Below, in pieces: positions 1 through 6,175 of a stretch of DNA of 15,748 bases (its first letter is position 1; the number at the start of each line of letters is the position of its first letter). Under the pieces are notes generated by a model, which saw nothing but the letters and a program-made list of their open reading frames with translations, had not been told where the DNA came from and did not search any database. The stretch comes from Treponema sp. (GTDB lineage: Bacteria; Spirochaetota; Spirochaetia; Treponematales; Breznakiellaceae): the NCBI GenBank assembly GCA_031258265.1, contig JAIRNB010000239.1:1-15748 (forward strand), written 5' to 3'. The position numbers and the translations under genes were made by a program.

Positions 1-78
1 GGCCAGGATGTTTTTGCTGCGCTGGTCGCCGAAGAGGAGTTTGAAGGCGATGTCAACCTTGGGGAGCATGATGTTCAT
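1..78 (-). CDS. Rpn-family recombination-promoting nuclease / PD-(D/E)XK transposase, N-terminus only (cut by window edge)
   Basis: An open frame runs from an ATG at 78 to the window edge and gives 26 residues containing PKVDIAFKLLFGDQRSKNIL. The pattern P-K-x-D-x-A-F-K-x-x-F-G-D-x-x-x-K-x-I-L is the typical start of the Rpn/'PD-(D/E)XK nuclease family transposase' group, whose members are usually near 300 residues and are implicated in RecA-independent DNA exchange. The catalytic part lies outside the window. A second in-frame ATG is at 69. Neither start has a clear Shine-Dalgarno sequence. These genes are often multicopy in host-associated spirochaetes, which fits the genome suggested here. 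Identification rests on a short fragment. Confidence 0.6.
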   Translation of the reverse strand, partial: MNIMLPKVDIAFKLLFGDQRSKNILA

Positions 79-85
79 GATGGAT

Positions 86-114
86 AATATACCGGGAAAC
101 CTATGAAAAAGCAA
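86..114 (-). promoter_or_regulatory. Candidate promoter for the Rpn-family gene
   Basis: On the minus strand TTGCTT (109-114) and TATATT (86-91) are separated by 17 bases. The -10 box matches the sigma-70 consensus at five of six positions and the -35 at four. A start about 7 bases past the -10 would fall one or two bases before the ATG at 78, implying a leaderless or nearly leaderless message, in line with the missing Shine-Dalgarno. The rest of 79-319 is AT-rich and holds no gene I can support. Confidence 0.35.
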
Positions 115-277
115 TATGGAGGACTTCCGGGAAAAATGTCCTCAAAACCATGGAATTTCTGCTGTGTCAAATTTGAAATAGTACAATTTTAATAACTTGG
201 TTATAGATTATGATTCTATTTTTAGCTTCTAATAATAGGTATACCCTCGCTTCGAATAACAAGGCTGTATTCGCTTC

Positions 278-293
278 GCCGCCTTGCGGCGGC
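278..293. repeat. GC-rich hairpin downstream of the TPR gene
   Basis: GCCGCC (278-283) and GGCGGC (288-293) form a perfect 6-bp stem with a TTGC loop, about 27 bases past the stop of the minus-strand TPR gene. There is no T-tract on the minus strand directly after it, so it is not a classical intrinsic terminator. Flanking bases read on the minus strand resemble the structured element at the right end of the window. Confidence 0.45.
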
Positions 294-319
294 CCCTCGG
301 CCTCCCGGAACGTTTCGCA

Positions 320-1276
320 CTACCGCGCGCCGGCCTGGTCTTCAAGCCTGTTTGTCAATTCCTCTATACGCTGTAGATAGTTTTGATTCTCCGGCCGCAG
401 TTTATGGGCCTGAAGATAATCCACCAAGGCCCCCTCATAATCGTTTAGTTCATGTTTTACATTGCCCCGGTTAAAATAGGCGTCAGCATGTTCCGGGTTG
501 ATTTCAATGGCCCGGCTAAAGTCCGCCAGAGCCCCCCCATAATCTTTAAGGGTTCTTTTTATGTTACCCCGGTTATTATAGGCATTAGCATATTCGGAGT
601 TGAGTTCGATAGCCCTGTTATAATCCGTCAAAGCCGCCGTAAGGTTCCTGAGTTCCCGGTTTGCGTCACCCCGGTTATAATAGGCGACGGCATAATTCGG
701 ATCAATTTCAACGGCCCGGCTAAAGTCCGCCAGGGCGCCTACATAGTCCCTGAGATCATACTTTAGATTACCCCGGCTATTATAAGCGGCAGCGTTTTTC
801 GGGTCGATTTCGATGGCCTGGCTAAAATCTACCAGGGCGCCCACATAGTCCCTGAGATCATACTTTAGATTACCCCGGCTATTATAGGCGGCAGCGTTTT
901 TCGGGTCGATTTCGATAGCTTGGCTAAAATCCTCCAGGGCTTCGGAATAGCTGTCCCGCTGATAATGAACCTTTGCCCGTTCCAAAAGTACCCTGCTTTT
1001 ATCTTTTGTGTTTTCCAAAGCCCGGGTAAAATCGATCAGGGCCTCTCCGTAACGGGCGGTCCTGCTGTTGGCAAGGCCCCGTAAAAAAAGCAATTCAGGA
1101 TCGTCCGGAAATTCGGCAAGAAATTTGTTTAACAGCTCTTTCATACCCTGGAAATTACCGCTGCGGGCATAGTGATTTAACAGATAGTTTAGTTCTTCGC
1201 TGCTGAGGGGGGAAAGGCCAAGGGGCCTTGCCGTAAAAAGGACTACTACCCAAAAAAAGAATTTCCCCTTTGGCAT
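320..1276 (-). CDS. Exported tetratricopeptide-repeat protein
   Basis: The 318-residue protein begins with a basic and hydrophobic segment (residues 1-20, KGKFFFWVVVLF) that looks like a signal peptide or anchor. It then carries about seven consecutive 34-residue TPR motifs (about 60-298) with the usual signature, such as A-Y-x-x-R-G-x-x-K, then D-Y-x-G-A-L-x-D-F, then A-I-E-I-D-P. The tail (about 299-318) is a short charged helix. TPR arrays bind proteins or peptides, so a periplasmic scaffold role is likely; no enzymatic domain is visible. The start is supported by AGGAGG at 1285-1290, correctly spaced. Repeats 3 and 4 are nearly identical at the DNA level (see the repeat entry). A terminator-like hairpin upstream suggests it is transcribed apart from the DUF1266 gene, although I could not name a convincing promoter in the 121-base gap. 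Confidence 0.85.
   Translation of the reverse strand: MPKGKFFFWVVVLFTARPLGLSPLSSEELNYLLNHYARSGNFQGMKELLNKFLAEFPDDPELLFLRGLANSRTARYGEALIDFTRALENTKDKSRVLLERAKVHYQRDSYSEALEDFSQAIEIDPKNAAAYNSRGNLKYDLRDYVGALVDFSQAIEIDPKNAAAYNSRGNLKYDLRDYVGALADFSRAVEIDPNYAVAYYNRGDANRELRNLTAALTDYNRAIELNSEYANAYNNRGNIKRTLKDYGGALADFSRAIEINPEHADAYFNRGNVKHELNDYEGALVDYLQAHKLRPENQNYLQRIEELTNRLEDQAGAR
731..934 (-). repeat. Two near-identical 102-bp tandem units inside the TPR gene
   Basis: Positions 731-832 and 833-934 are directly adjacent 102-bp copies. By eye they differ at about six positions. Each equals one 34-residue TPR unit, and the duplicated protein segments share N-A-A-A-Y-N-S-R-G-N-L-K-Y-D-L-R-D-Y-V-G. Neighbouring TPR units in the same gene have diverged much further, so this pair is a recent duplication or has been homogenised by gene conversion. 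Confidence 0.9.
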
Positions 1277-1340
1277 GATCCGCGCCTCCTTTTTTTCTCC
1301 CAGGCAGAACGCCGAAGCCGCTCATTTGCCGGGATTTTTT

Positions 1341-1367
1341 GTATAAAAGGGACGGCAAAGCCGCCCT
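1341..1367 (-). terminator. Intrinsic-terminator-like hairpin after the DUF1266 gene
   Basis: On the minus strand AGGGCGGC, a TTT loop and GCCGTCCCT pair into an 8-bp stem with a one-base bulge, followed at once by TTTTAT. It lies about 30 bases past the DUF1266 stop and ahead of the TPR gene, the expected place for a terminator between them. The U-run is short, so it may be leaky. Confidence 0.6.
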
Positions 1368-1397
1368 GAACAAAAAAATCACAAGCGCAACAAACTC

Positions 1398-2108
1398 CTA
1401 GGGGTCCAGATTCACCTTCCATTCAAGGCTGTTCCAATATCCGCCCTGGTCCATAAGTTTCCGGTATACATCATCGGTTTTCAGGAAGTAATCCATTTCG
1501 GCGCCAAAGCCGGAGGCCCAGAAGATTCTTCCAAAATAATAATCCAAGCCATATTCGGCCCAGGAATTATAAAGAGGCTGTATCTTCCGGGCATAATACA
1601 TGATCTTTTCCCAGGCCTCATCCTCGGTTAAAAAGCCGGCGTCGTAACCCCAGCGGCACAGGGCGATATTCCTTCCCAGGTCCCAGGCCAAGATAGTCCG
1701 CCCATAGTAATGCCCCCAGTTGGCGATGGTAAATTTCAGGTAATTGTACTGCCGGGAGCTAAGCTGGAATTTATTGAATATCGAATTAAAGGAAAGGTCT
1801 TTGTTTTCGCCGATGATTTTTTTTACAAAGGCCAGGGATGAGGCATGGCCGTTCAGTTCCATAACAGTAATGGTTTCCAGCAGTTCCTCCCTGGTAGTGA
1901 TACTCCAGTCCCGTCTTAGAATTTCCAGATATTTTCTCTTGTTGACCCCGTTTATTGCGCCAAAATTCAAGGTGTCGTGGCTGTCGTTGTTGATTTCAGT
2001 CATGATGCCTGTCAGGGCTATGGCCCAGCGCCGCTCTTCGGTAAGATCGGCAAATAAACAAACCCGTATGCCTGCCAACAAGAGCAGGCATAAGAACCGC
2101 TGTTTCAT
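1398..2108 (-). CDS. Exported DUF1266-family protein
   Basis: The 236-residue product has a clear signal peptide (residues 1-20, KQRFLCLLLLAGIRVCLFA). The mature part has the blocks I associate with DUF1266: RDWSI (66-70), AWDLGR (141-146), a C-R-W-G-Y-D-A-G-F-L-T-E-D-E-A-W run (151-166), SWAEYG (182-187) and YFGRIFWA (191-198). The biochemical role of DUF1266 is unknown. Many members are cytoplasmic, so export here is a point of interest. The frame is open further upstream, to 2330, but ATG 2108 is preferred because it has GGAGG just upstream and starts the signal peptide. It follows the DJ-1 gene by 97 bases and may share its transcript; a terminator-like hairpin lies downstream. Family call from memory of the motif, not from a search. 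Confidence 0.75.
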   Translation of the reverse strand: MKQRFLCLLLLAGIRVCLFADLTEERRWAIALTGIMTEINNDSHDTLNFGAINGVNKRKYLEILRRDWSITTREELLETITVMELNGHASSLAFVKKIIGENKDLSFNSIFNKFQLSSRQYNYLKFTIANWGHYYGRTILAWDLGRNIALCRWGYDAGFLTEDEAWEKIMYYARKIQPLYNSWAEYGLDYYFGRIFWASGFGAEMDYFLKTDDVYRKLMDQGGYWNSLEWKVNLDP

Positions 2109-2125
2109 ACATCCTCCCTTGGGGC

Positions 2126-2144
2126 GTTTCCCCCTGGGGGAAAC
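2126..2144. repeat. Hairpin between the DJ-1 and DUF1266 genes
   Basis: GTTTCCCCC (2126-2134) and GGGGGAAAC (2136-2144) are perfect inverted arms around a single T, giving about 8 paired bases with a 3-base loop. It sits about 17 bases ahead of the DUF1266 start and has no T-tract, so an mRNA-stability or attenuation role is more likely than termination. Confidence 0.5.
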
Positions 2145-2173
2145 CGGGGTTTTCCGGGCAAACCCATGATACC

Positions 2174-2191
2174 GCCTTTGCTGCCTTTGCT
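2174..2191. repeat. 9-bp tandem duplication in the intergenic spacer
   Basis: GCCTTTGCT occurs twice back to back (2174-2182, 2183-2191) in the gap between the DJ-1 stop and the DUF1266 start. No function is apparent; a simple slippage product is likely. Confidence 0.6.
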
Positions 2192-2205
2192 GCGCCCTTG
2201 AAAAT

Positions 2206-2790
2206 TTAGTCCAGCAGCACCGCTTGGGCCACCTTTGCCCCCGCCGCCTCCCCCGCAAGCCGGCCAATAACCGCAATGGCAAAGGCGGCGGCCGTTCCCG
2301 CCCCCCGGCTGGTGATGATGTTTCCGTCAATTACCACCCGGTCTTCCGACCAGGGACCGGTTCCCCCCAGACCCTGTTCCATCCCCGGATAACAGGTAAA
2401 GCGCTTCCCCCGGAGAAGCCCCAGGGGGGCCAAAACCAGCGCCGGGGAGGCGCAGATGGCGGCGATGATCTTGCCGTCCCGGGCCATGGCCGACAGCAAG
2501 GCGGAAACGCCAAGGGAGGCCGCCAGATTCGATGCCCCCGGCATGCCGCCGGGGAGCAGCACGGCGTCCAGATCCCGGCAAAGCCCGGAAAGGCCCCCCG
2601 CCCGCTTCACCAGATCCGCCAGGCCGGTGTCCGCCCGGACAGAGACACCGTGGGAGCCGGTCACATCCAAGCTTTCCCCGGCGGCGGCGCTGCTAAGCTC
2701 TATTCCCGCCCGGCGCAGGTAATCAATGGGGGTTATTGCCTCCACCTCCTCAAAACCATCGGCCAAAAGAACCAGCGCCTTCTTTGCCAT
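2206..2790 (-). CDS. DJ-1/PfpI (ThiJ/YajL-like) family protein
   Basis: The 194-residue protein matches the DJ-1 superfamily in length and motifs. It starts K-K-A-L-V-L-L-A-D-G-F-E-E-V-E-A with the conserved acidic residue at E14/E15, has LPGG-x-P-G-A-x-N-L (79-89), and carries the nucleophile elbow A-I-C-A-S-P with Cys113 as the likely oxidisable cysteine, then T-S-R-G-A-G-T-A near 160-167. Relatives act as redox-sensitive chaperones, glyoxalase/deglycase-type enzymes or oxidative-stress factors; the exact activity cannot be read from sequence. An open frame continues upstream to 2994, but the start at 2790 is chosen because AGGAGGG (2794-2800) precedes it and homology begins there. The upstream 200 bases then form a leader with a good minus-strand promoter at 2928-2956. 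Confidence 0.9.
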   Translation of the reverse strand: MAKKALVLLADGFEEVEAITPIDYLRRAGIELSSAAAGESLDVTGSHGVSVRADTGLADLVKRAGGLSGLCRDLDAVLLPGGMPGASNLAASLGVSALLSAMARDGKIIAAICASPALVLAPLGLLRGKRFTCYPGMEQGLGGTGPWSEDRVVIDGNIITSRGAGTAAAFAIAVIGRLAGEAAGAKVAQAVLLD

Positions 2791-2815
2791 ATACCCTCCT
2801 TTCGTATGCCGCCCC

Positions 2816-2827
2816 TGGGCGCGCCCA
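2816..2827. repeat. Perfect 12-bp palindrome in the DJ-1 leader
   Basis: TGGGCGCGCCCA is a perfect palindrome 25 bases ahead of the DJ-1 start codon and just upstream of its ribosome-binding site, flanked by CCC/GGG that can extend the stem across one mismatch. In the transcript it could form a hairpin near the translation start. Confidence 0.45.
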
Positions 2828-2866
2828 AGGGTACGTCCAGGGAGAATCAGCAGATCCGATAAATAA

Positions 2867-2879
2867 ACTGTAAAACAGT
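2867..2879. promoter_or_regulatory. Small dyad in the DJ-1/dksA divergent region
   Basis: ACTGT-AAA-ACAGT is a perfect 5-bp inverted repeat with a 3-base centre, about 50 bases downstream of the predicted minus-strand -10 box. It has the shape of a small operator; no regulator is identified. Confidence 0.3.
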
Positions 2880-2927
2880 ACACCGCTTTCAAAATTCGAG
2901 GTATTGAAACAGCTTCCGGTACGGTAA

Positions 2928-2956
2928 ATTGTAAAGCGGCTTGACAAAAAAGCCAA
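2928..2956 (-). promoter_or_regulatory. Candidate sigma-70 promoter for the DJ-1 gene
   Basis: On the minus strand TTGGCT (2951-2956) and TACAAT (2928-2933) are 17 bases apart; the -10 matches consensus at five of six. This predicts a leader of about 130 bases before ATG 2790. On the plus strand a perfect TTGACA (2941-2946) overlaps the same place and could serve dksA, but its -10 region 17 bases on (CAATGT) is weak. Confidence 0.45.
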
Positions 2957-3044
2957 CATACGGCAATGTACGCAGACTTAAACCGGATATTCATTCAAAA
3001 GACCGGGTTTTTACGAATCTAAAGCGGACTTGAGAGGGGAGGAT

Positions 3045-3401
3045 ATGGAACAGGCCTTTATCGATCGGATGGAAAAATCTCTATCGGATCTTAAATCCGA
3101 GATTATCTCCAACTTGCTGGTCAATAACGAAGATTTCAAGGAAATTGTGGAGGGGATGGACCCTAAGGACCTGGCGGACATCGCCTCCGATGATATAGAC
3201 CGCAAAATGATTGAAGCTATCGGCTCCCAGGAGATGAAGCGGCTCCGCCTGATCGATTCCGCCCTGACGCGGATTAAGCAGGGGAAATACGGGCTCTGCA
3301 TCAAATGCGGCAAACGGATTCCCCAGGACCGCCTGGAGGCCATTCCCTACGCCCTGATGTGCATAGACTGTAAAACCGCGGAAGAACGGCGCAACCGTTA
3401 A
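3045..3401 (+). CDS. dksA: DksA/TraR-type zinc-finger transcription regulator (DnaK-suppressor family)
   Basis: The 118-residue protein has a helical N-terminal part and a C-terminal four-cysteine zinc finger: C85-x2-C88, then 17 residues, then C106-x2-C109, with the classic C-G-x-x-I-x-x-x-R-L-x-A-x-P between. The coiled-coil tip motif D-x-x-D-x-A, essential in E. coli DksA, is present as DLADIA (42-47), so it probably enters the RNA polymerase secondary channel and works with ppGpp or alone. It is somewhat shorter than E. coli DksA (151 residues). A TTG at 3030 would extend it by five residues, but ATG 3045 is preceded by GAGGGGAGG, though with only two bases of spacing from the last G. The gene converges on the PHP gene and their stop codons overlap. 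Confidence 0.88.
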   Translation: MEQAFIDRMEKSLSDLKSEIISNLLVNNEDFKEIVEGMDPKDLADIASDDIDRKMIEAIGSQEMKRLRLIDSALTRIKQGKYGLCIKCGKRIPQDRLEAIPYALMCIDCKTAEERRNR

Positions 3402-4303
3402 AGTTTCCGCTCCCCCCAGCGGGGGCGCTCCCCTTCCCTCCCCTCAAAGAGAACCGTGGCGGTATAGCCCGCCTTCCGCATCGTCTCCAGGGCTTCCCCG
3501 TAGTGGCTTTCCAGGTCTTCCGCCCGGTGGGCGTCGGCGTTGATAATCGCGCTTACCCCCTGTTCCCGGAAGAGTTTCAGCATCTCCGGGGAGGGGTAGG
3601 TTTCGTTTATCCTGCCCCGGCTCATGCCCCCGGTGTTTACCTCCACCGCCATGCCGGAGCGGGCCGCCGCTTCCCCCGCCAGGACGGCGGTTTCCCCGAT
3701 CCTGCGAAGGTAAGCGGGACCGGCGGGGTCAAAAAAGGGGGGTCCCGCGGAAAGCTGGTTGTTCTTCTTGATAAGGTCCACATGGCCCAGAATTTCAAAA
3801 CCCCCGGCGCGGATCATCGCCGCCACCTGGTCCCAATAACAGCCCATGAGGGCTTCCCCGTCACCGCCGAAGCCTTCCCCAATACCCCGGTCCAGTTCTT
3901 CCCGGCTCCCGTCCACGGTAAAGGGCCCCGACGCAGGGGGGATAATGTAGTGGACTACGCCGATAAGGTAATCCAGCCCCATCTCCCGGTAATCTTTATC
4001 CGCGGGACCCATGAGGCCGCCGATGTAATCGACCTCCAGGCCAAGGTAGACGGGAAGCTTTCCTTCCCAGCGGCGGCGGGCCGCCCGCACCGCATCCAAA
4101 TATTCTTCCAGGCGGCTGTCGGGGAGATTCCAGCTTGATTTAATGCCGGTTTTCCTGGTAACCGGCGCATGGGCGCTGAAACCCAGGGAATGGAGGCCCC
4201 CTTCCCAGGCCCGGCGGCAGTAGATTTCGATCTCATCCTTACCGTCGCAAAAAACCGTGTGGGTGTGGAGGCAGGAAAGCCCATAGGATGACCGGGCTTT
4301 CAT
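3398..4303 (-). CDS. PHP-domain phosphoesterase, histidinol-phosphatase (HisJ-like) family
   Basis: The 301-residue protein carries the metal-binding motifs of the polymerase-and-histidinol-phosphatase superfamily in order: H13-T-H15, D20 in F-C-D-G, H45 in F-S-A-H, E90 in G-L-E, H118 in V-V-H-Y, H174 in L-G-H, and D257-A-H259 in I-N-A-D-A-H. All expected ligands seem present, so it should be an active metal-dependent phosphatase. HisJ-type members dephosphorylate histidinol phosphate, but no other histidine gene is nearby and it is coupled to signalling genes, so another substrate is possible. Its ATG overlaps the HPt stop codon in an ATGA arrangement, suggesting translational coupling. Its own Shine-Dalgarno is weak. 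Family assignment is firm; substrate is not. Confidence 0.88.
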   Translation of the reverse strand: MKARSSYGLSCLHTHTVFCDGKDEIEIYCRRAWEGGLHSLGFSAHAPVTRKTGIKSSWNLPDSRLEEYLDAVRAARRRWEGKLPVYLGLEVDYIGGLMGPADKDYREMGLDYLIGVVHYIIPPASGPFTVDGSREELDRGIGEGFGGDGEALMGCYWDQVAAMIRAGGFEILGHVDLIKKNNQLSAGPPFFDPAGPAYLRRIGETAVLAGEAAARSGMAVEVNTGGMSRGRINETYPSPEMLKLFREQGVSAIINADAHRAEDLESHYGEALETMRKAGYTATVLFEGREGERPRWGERKL

Positions 4304-4707
4304 TCTTTTTTGTCTTCCCCCTGCCGGGAGAGGAATCCCTCCGCGGCGGCCTTAAAAAGGGCAAAGGCTTCTACAACGTCGCTGTGCCGGGCCCTGACGG
4401 CCGCGGCGTCCCTTTGCCGGCAGTCCTCTTCCCAGCGCATGGCCGTATCCCCCAGGTCCAGGGCGCTCAAGCTCCGGGCGCTTCCCTTAATAGTATGGGC
4501 CTCCCTGACGGAACTCTCCCAATCCCCTTTTTCCGCCAGGACGGGGATTTCCGCAATTTGACATTCGGTACGCTTGATAAACCGGGCCAAAATAGAATTG
4601 AGCAGGCCCATGTTTCCCATAAAATTCTCGCACAGTTCCGCCCCGGAAAATACCCGCGCCATCTTTTTTTTATGTTCCCCATCGGCCATGGCGTCAGGAT
4701 CGTTCAT
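4300..4707 (-). CDS. HPt (histidine phosphotransfer) domain protein
   Basis: The 135-residue protein is a single HPt four-helix bundle with the motif A-H-T-I-K-G-S-A-R-S-L (70-80), where His71 is the expected phosphorylated residue and the following K-G-S turn is conserved. A downstream helix (L-x-x-x-A-M-R-W-E-E) completes the bundle. Such proteins pass phosphoryl groups between receiver domains. The gene starts 17 bases after the stop of the two-receiver gene, a likely partner, and overlaps the PHP gene by four bases. GGAGA lies about 9 bases before the chosen ATG; alternative starts at Met7 or Met16 cannot be excluded. No histidine kinase domain is present in the window. Confidence 0.9.
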   Translation of the reverse strand: MNDPDAMADGEHKKKMARVFSGAELCENFMGNMGLLNSILARFIKRTECQIAEIPVLAEKGDWESSVREAHTIKGSARSLSALDLGDTAMRWEEDCRQRDAAAVRARHSDVVEAFALFKAAAEGFLSRQGEDKKE

Positions 4708-4724
4708 CTTACAGTCTCCGCCGG

Positions 4725-5993
4725 TTAAAAATTTGGATCGAGAATCTCTATGGCCTTTTTAAAAATATCCTGGGGCCGTATGGGCTTAGTTAAGTAACTC
4801 TTTATTCCCAGCCGGAAGGCCCGGACCACTGTATCCCGCTGGGTTATTGTTGAAATAATAATTACCGGAGGGGGATCTTTGCGGGAACTTAGGGCCTTAA
4901 GGACATCGAAGCCGTCTACCTTGGGCATAAGCAGATCGAGGAACAGAAGATCGCAGCGTTCCTTTTCTATGGTTTCAAGATAATCACCGCCGTTGGTAAA
5001 CTCCTTTACCAAAACGCCGATCTTTTCAAAGGTGTTTTTGACAAGTTCCCGGACCACAAAATCATCGTCCACCACGGTTATCATCCGGCCCTTTAGGGAT
5101 TCCCGCAGCATTTCAATACCCATTTTCCTGGGTTGAATTTCGGCGTTAAAACGCATCTGGAGGGATTCTTCCCCGCTGGATTCATCGGCGCTGAGGACCC
5201 GGTCCCCCAGGAACTCCGCCCTGTGGAATTCATCGGCATCGTCCGCCCCGTCCAAAAGATCCTTCAGCGTTTCCAGCAGGGAAGATACCACATGAATATC
5301 CCCGTAATCATTCTGTGTTTCCACAAACTGTCTGACAAAAGGATCCCTGGTGAGAACCCGGATATACCGGGCCCTGGATCTGCAGGACCGGATAATAGTT
5401 TCCAGAAGCTTCTGTAAATTCGGGGTATCAGAAAAAGTAAGATTAGTATTACTAATCATGACAATCACTTTTGGAACACGGATCTCGTAAAGATCCACCA
5501 GTTCCCGGATTTTGTAATGGAGGAGATCCAGCTTGTCCCTGTTCAGACCCTTTGAAATTTCGATAAAGATAATGTCTTCATTCACATGGATTTCCACAAC
5601 CCCGGGACTGGTATCCATGTTCTTGAATTTGACCTGGAGAATTTCCTCGATAGTACCAAATAAAAGTTCGGGGTTAAGGGGTTTGGTATACACTTTTTTT
5701 ACATCAAAGGGCAGCAGTTCAAATATTTTTTTCTGATCGATTCGCCTTGCCAACAGAACAACCGGAATATTTACCGTGTTGGGGTTCATCTTTTTTTGTT
5801 TTAATACATCCCAGTATTCGTTCCTCCCTATGTTGTAATCCAGAATCACCAGGTCCGGGGCCCCAATCCTCATTCTGGAACTTCCTTCCAGCCCGTTCTT
5901 GGCCAGGGTTACTTCTATATCATTTTCCGACAGCTTGAAATTAAGATACTCCCGAAGCAGGGGAGCCTCTTCAATAATCAAGACTTGTTTCAT
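4725..5993 (-). CDS. Receiver - STAS-like - receiver response-regulator protein
   Basis: The 422-residue protein has two CheY-like receiver domains flanking a middle module. The N-terminal receiver (about 2-122) has phospho-acceptor D52 (V-I-L-D-Y) and K104 (Y-T-K-P), but the acidic pair is E8-E9 and the usual Thr/Ser is replaced in V-V-L-L-A, so it may phosphorylate poorly. The C-terminal receiver (about 303-420) is canonical: D309-D310-D311, D353 (F-L-D-L-L-M-P-K), S381-T382 and K403 (L-T-K-P). The middle part (about 130-248), with alternating hydrophobic strands, V-I-V-M-I-S-N-T-N-L-T-F-S-D, helix L-x-x-L-L-E-T-I, and a terminal helix ending L-L-D-G, resembles a STAS/SpoIIAA-type fold; this is inferred from pattern only. 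No DNA-binding or enzymatic output domain is seen. GGAGA precedes the ATG by about 8 bases. It overlaps the upstream 58-residue gene by 23 bases. Confidence 0.85.
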   Translation of the reverse strand: MKQVLIIEEAPLLREYLNFKLSENDIEVTLAKNGLEGSSRMRIGAPDLVILDYNIGRNEYWDVLKQKKMNPNTVNIPVVLLARRIDQKKIFELLPFDVKKVYTKPLNPELLFGTIEEILQVKFKNMDTSPGVVEIHVNEDIIFIEISKGLNRDKLDLLHYKIRELVDLYEIRVPKVIVMISNTNLTFSDTPNLQKLLETIIRSCRSRARYIRVLTRDPFVRQFVETQNDYGDIHVVSSLLETLKDLLDGADDADEFHRAEFLGDRVLSADESSGEESLQMRFNAEIQPRKMGIEMLRESLKGRMITVVDDDFVVRELVKNTFEKIGVLVKEFTNGGDYLETIEKERCDLLFLDLLMPKVDGFDVLKALSSRKDPPPVIIISTITQRDTVVRAFRLGIKSYLTKPIRPQDIFKKAIEILDPNF

Positions 5994-6147
5994 TCAAAAT
6001 CTCCAGGGCAGATTGTAGCTGGTATATGCCACGGTAGGCAAGACTCCGTAAAAAACCGGTATCATATTTAAGGGGGGGCATATATGTTTCAAAAGCCGGG
6101 AAGCCGGTCCCCAGGGCAGGGCTGTTTTTGACGCTGCCCCCCCTCAT
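5971..6147 (-). CDS. Small protein of unknown function at the head of the signalling cassette
   Basis: A 58-residue frame starts at ATG 6147 with GGGGAGG eight bases upstream and ends 23 bases inside the receiver-protein gene. I recognise no family. The first part is rich in Gly, Ser and Pro (M-R-G-G-S-V-K-N-S-P-A-L-G-T-G-F); the second is a probable amphipathic helix (L-A-Y-R-G-I-Y-Q-L-Q-S-A-L-E-I-L-N-E). There is no signal peptide, cysteine or membrane segment. Arguments for coding are the strong ribosome-binding site, natural-looking composition and tight link with the next gene. The frame stays open 14 codons further up, to a stop at 6190-6192, without a good start, so it could also be the 3' remnant of a longer gene. 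Confidence 0.5.
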   Translation of the reverse strand: MRGGSVKNSPALGTGFPAFETYMPPLKYDTGFLRSLAYRGIYQLQSALEILNETSLDY

Positions 6148-6159
6148 TCCGTAGTCCTC

Positions 6160-6175
6160 CCCGGCTAAGGCCGGG
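6160..6175 (-). promoter_or_regulatory. Hairpin overlapping the small gene's ribosome-binding site
   Basis: CCCGGC, a 4-base loop and GCCGGG form a perfect 6-bp stem; on the minus-strand transcript its 3' arm supplies the first Gs of the GGGGAGG Shine-Dalgarno of the 58-residue gene. Folding would partly hide the ribosome-binding site, a layout seen in translation control, although a chance GC palindrome is possible in this GC-rich DNA. Confidence 0.4.

Noticed and set aside
2109..2330. Upstream extension of the DUF1266 frame
   Set aside because: It would overlap the DJ-1 gene, is Arg/Pro-rich, and would bury the signal peptide inside the protein.
2224..2862. 212-codon plus-strand frame over the DJ-1 gene
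   Set aside because: Antisense to a clear DJ-1 family protein; composition is Gly/Pro/Arg/Gln-rich and lacks any recognisable motif.
2791..2994. Upstream extension of the DJ-1 frame
   Set aside because: The added residues have no similarity to the family and read through the promoter and leader; AGGAGG sits right before the internal ATG at 2790.
6084..6131. 15-codon plus-strand frame with an AGGGGGGG sequence ahead of it
   Set aside because: Very short, antisense to the better-supported 58-residue frame, and not followed by a gene it could control.
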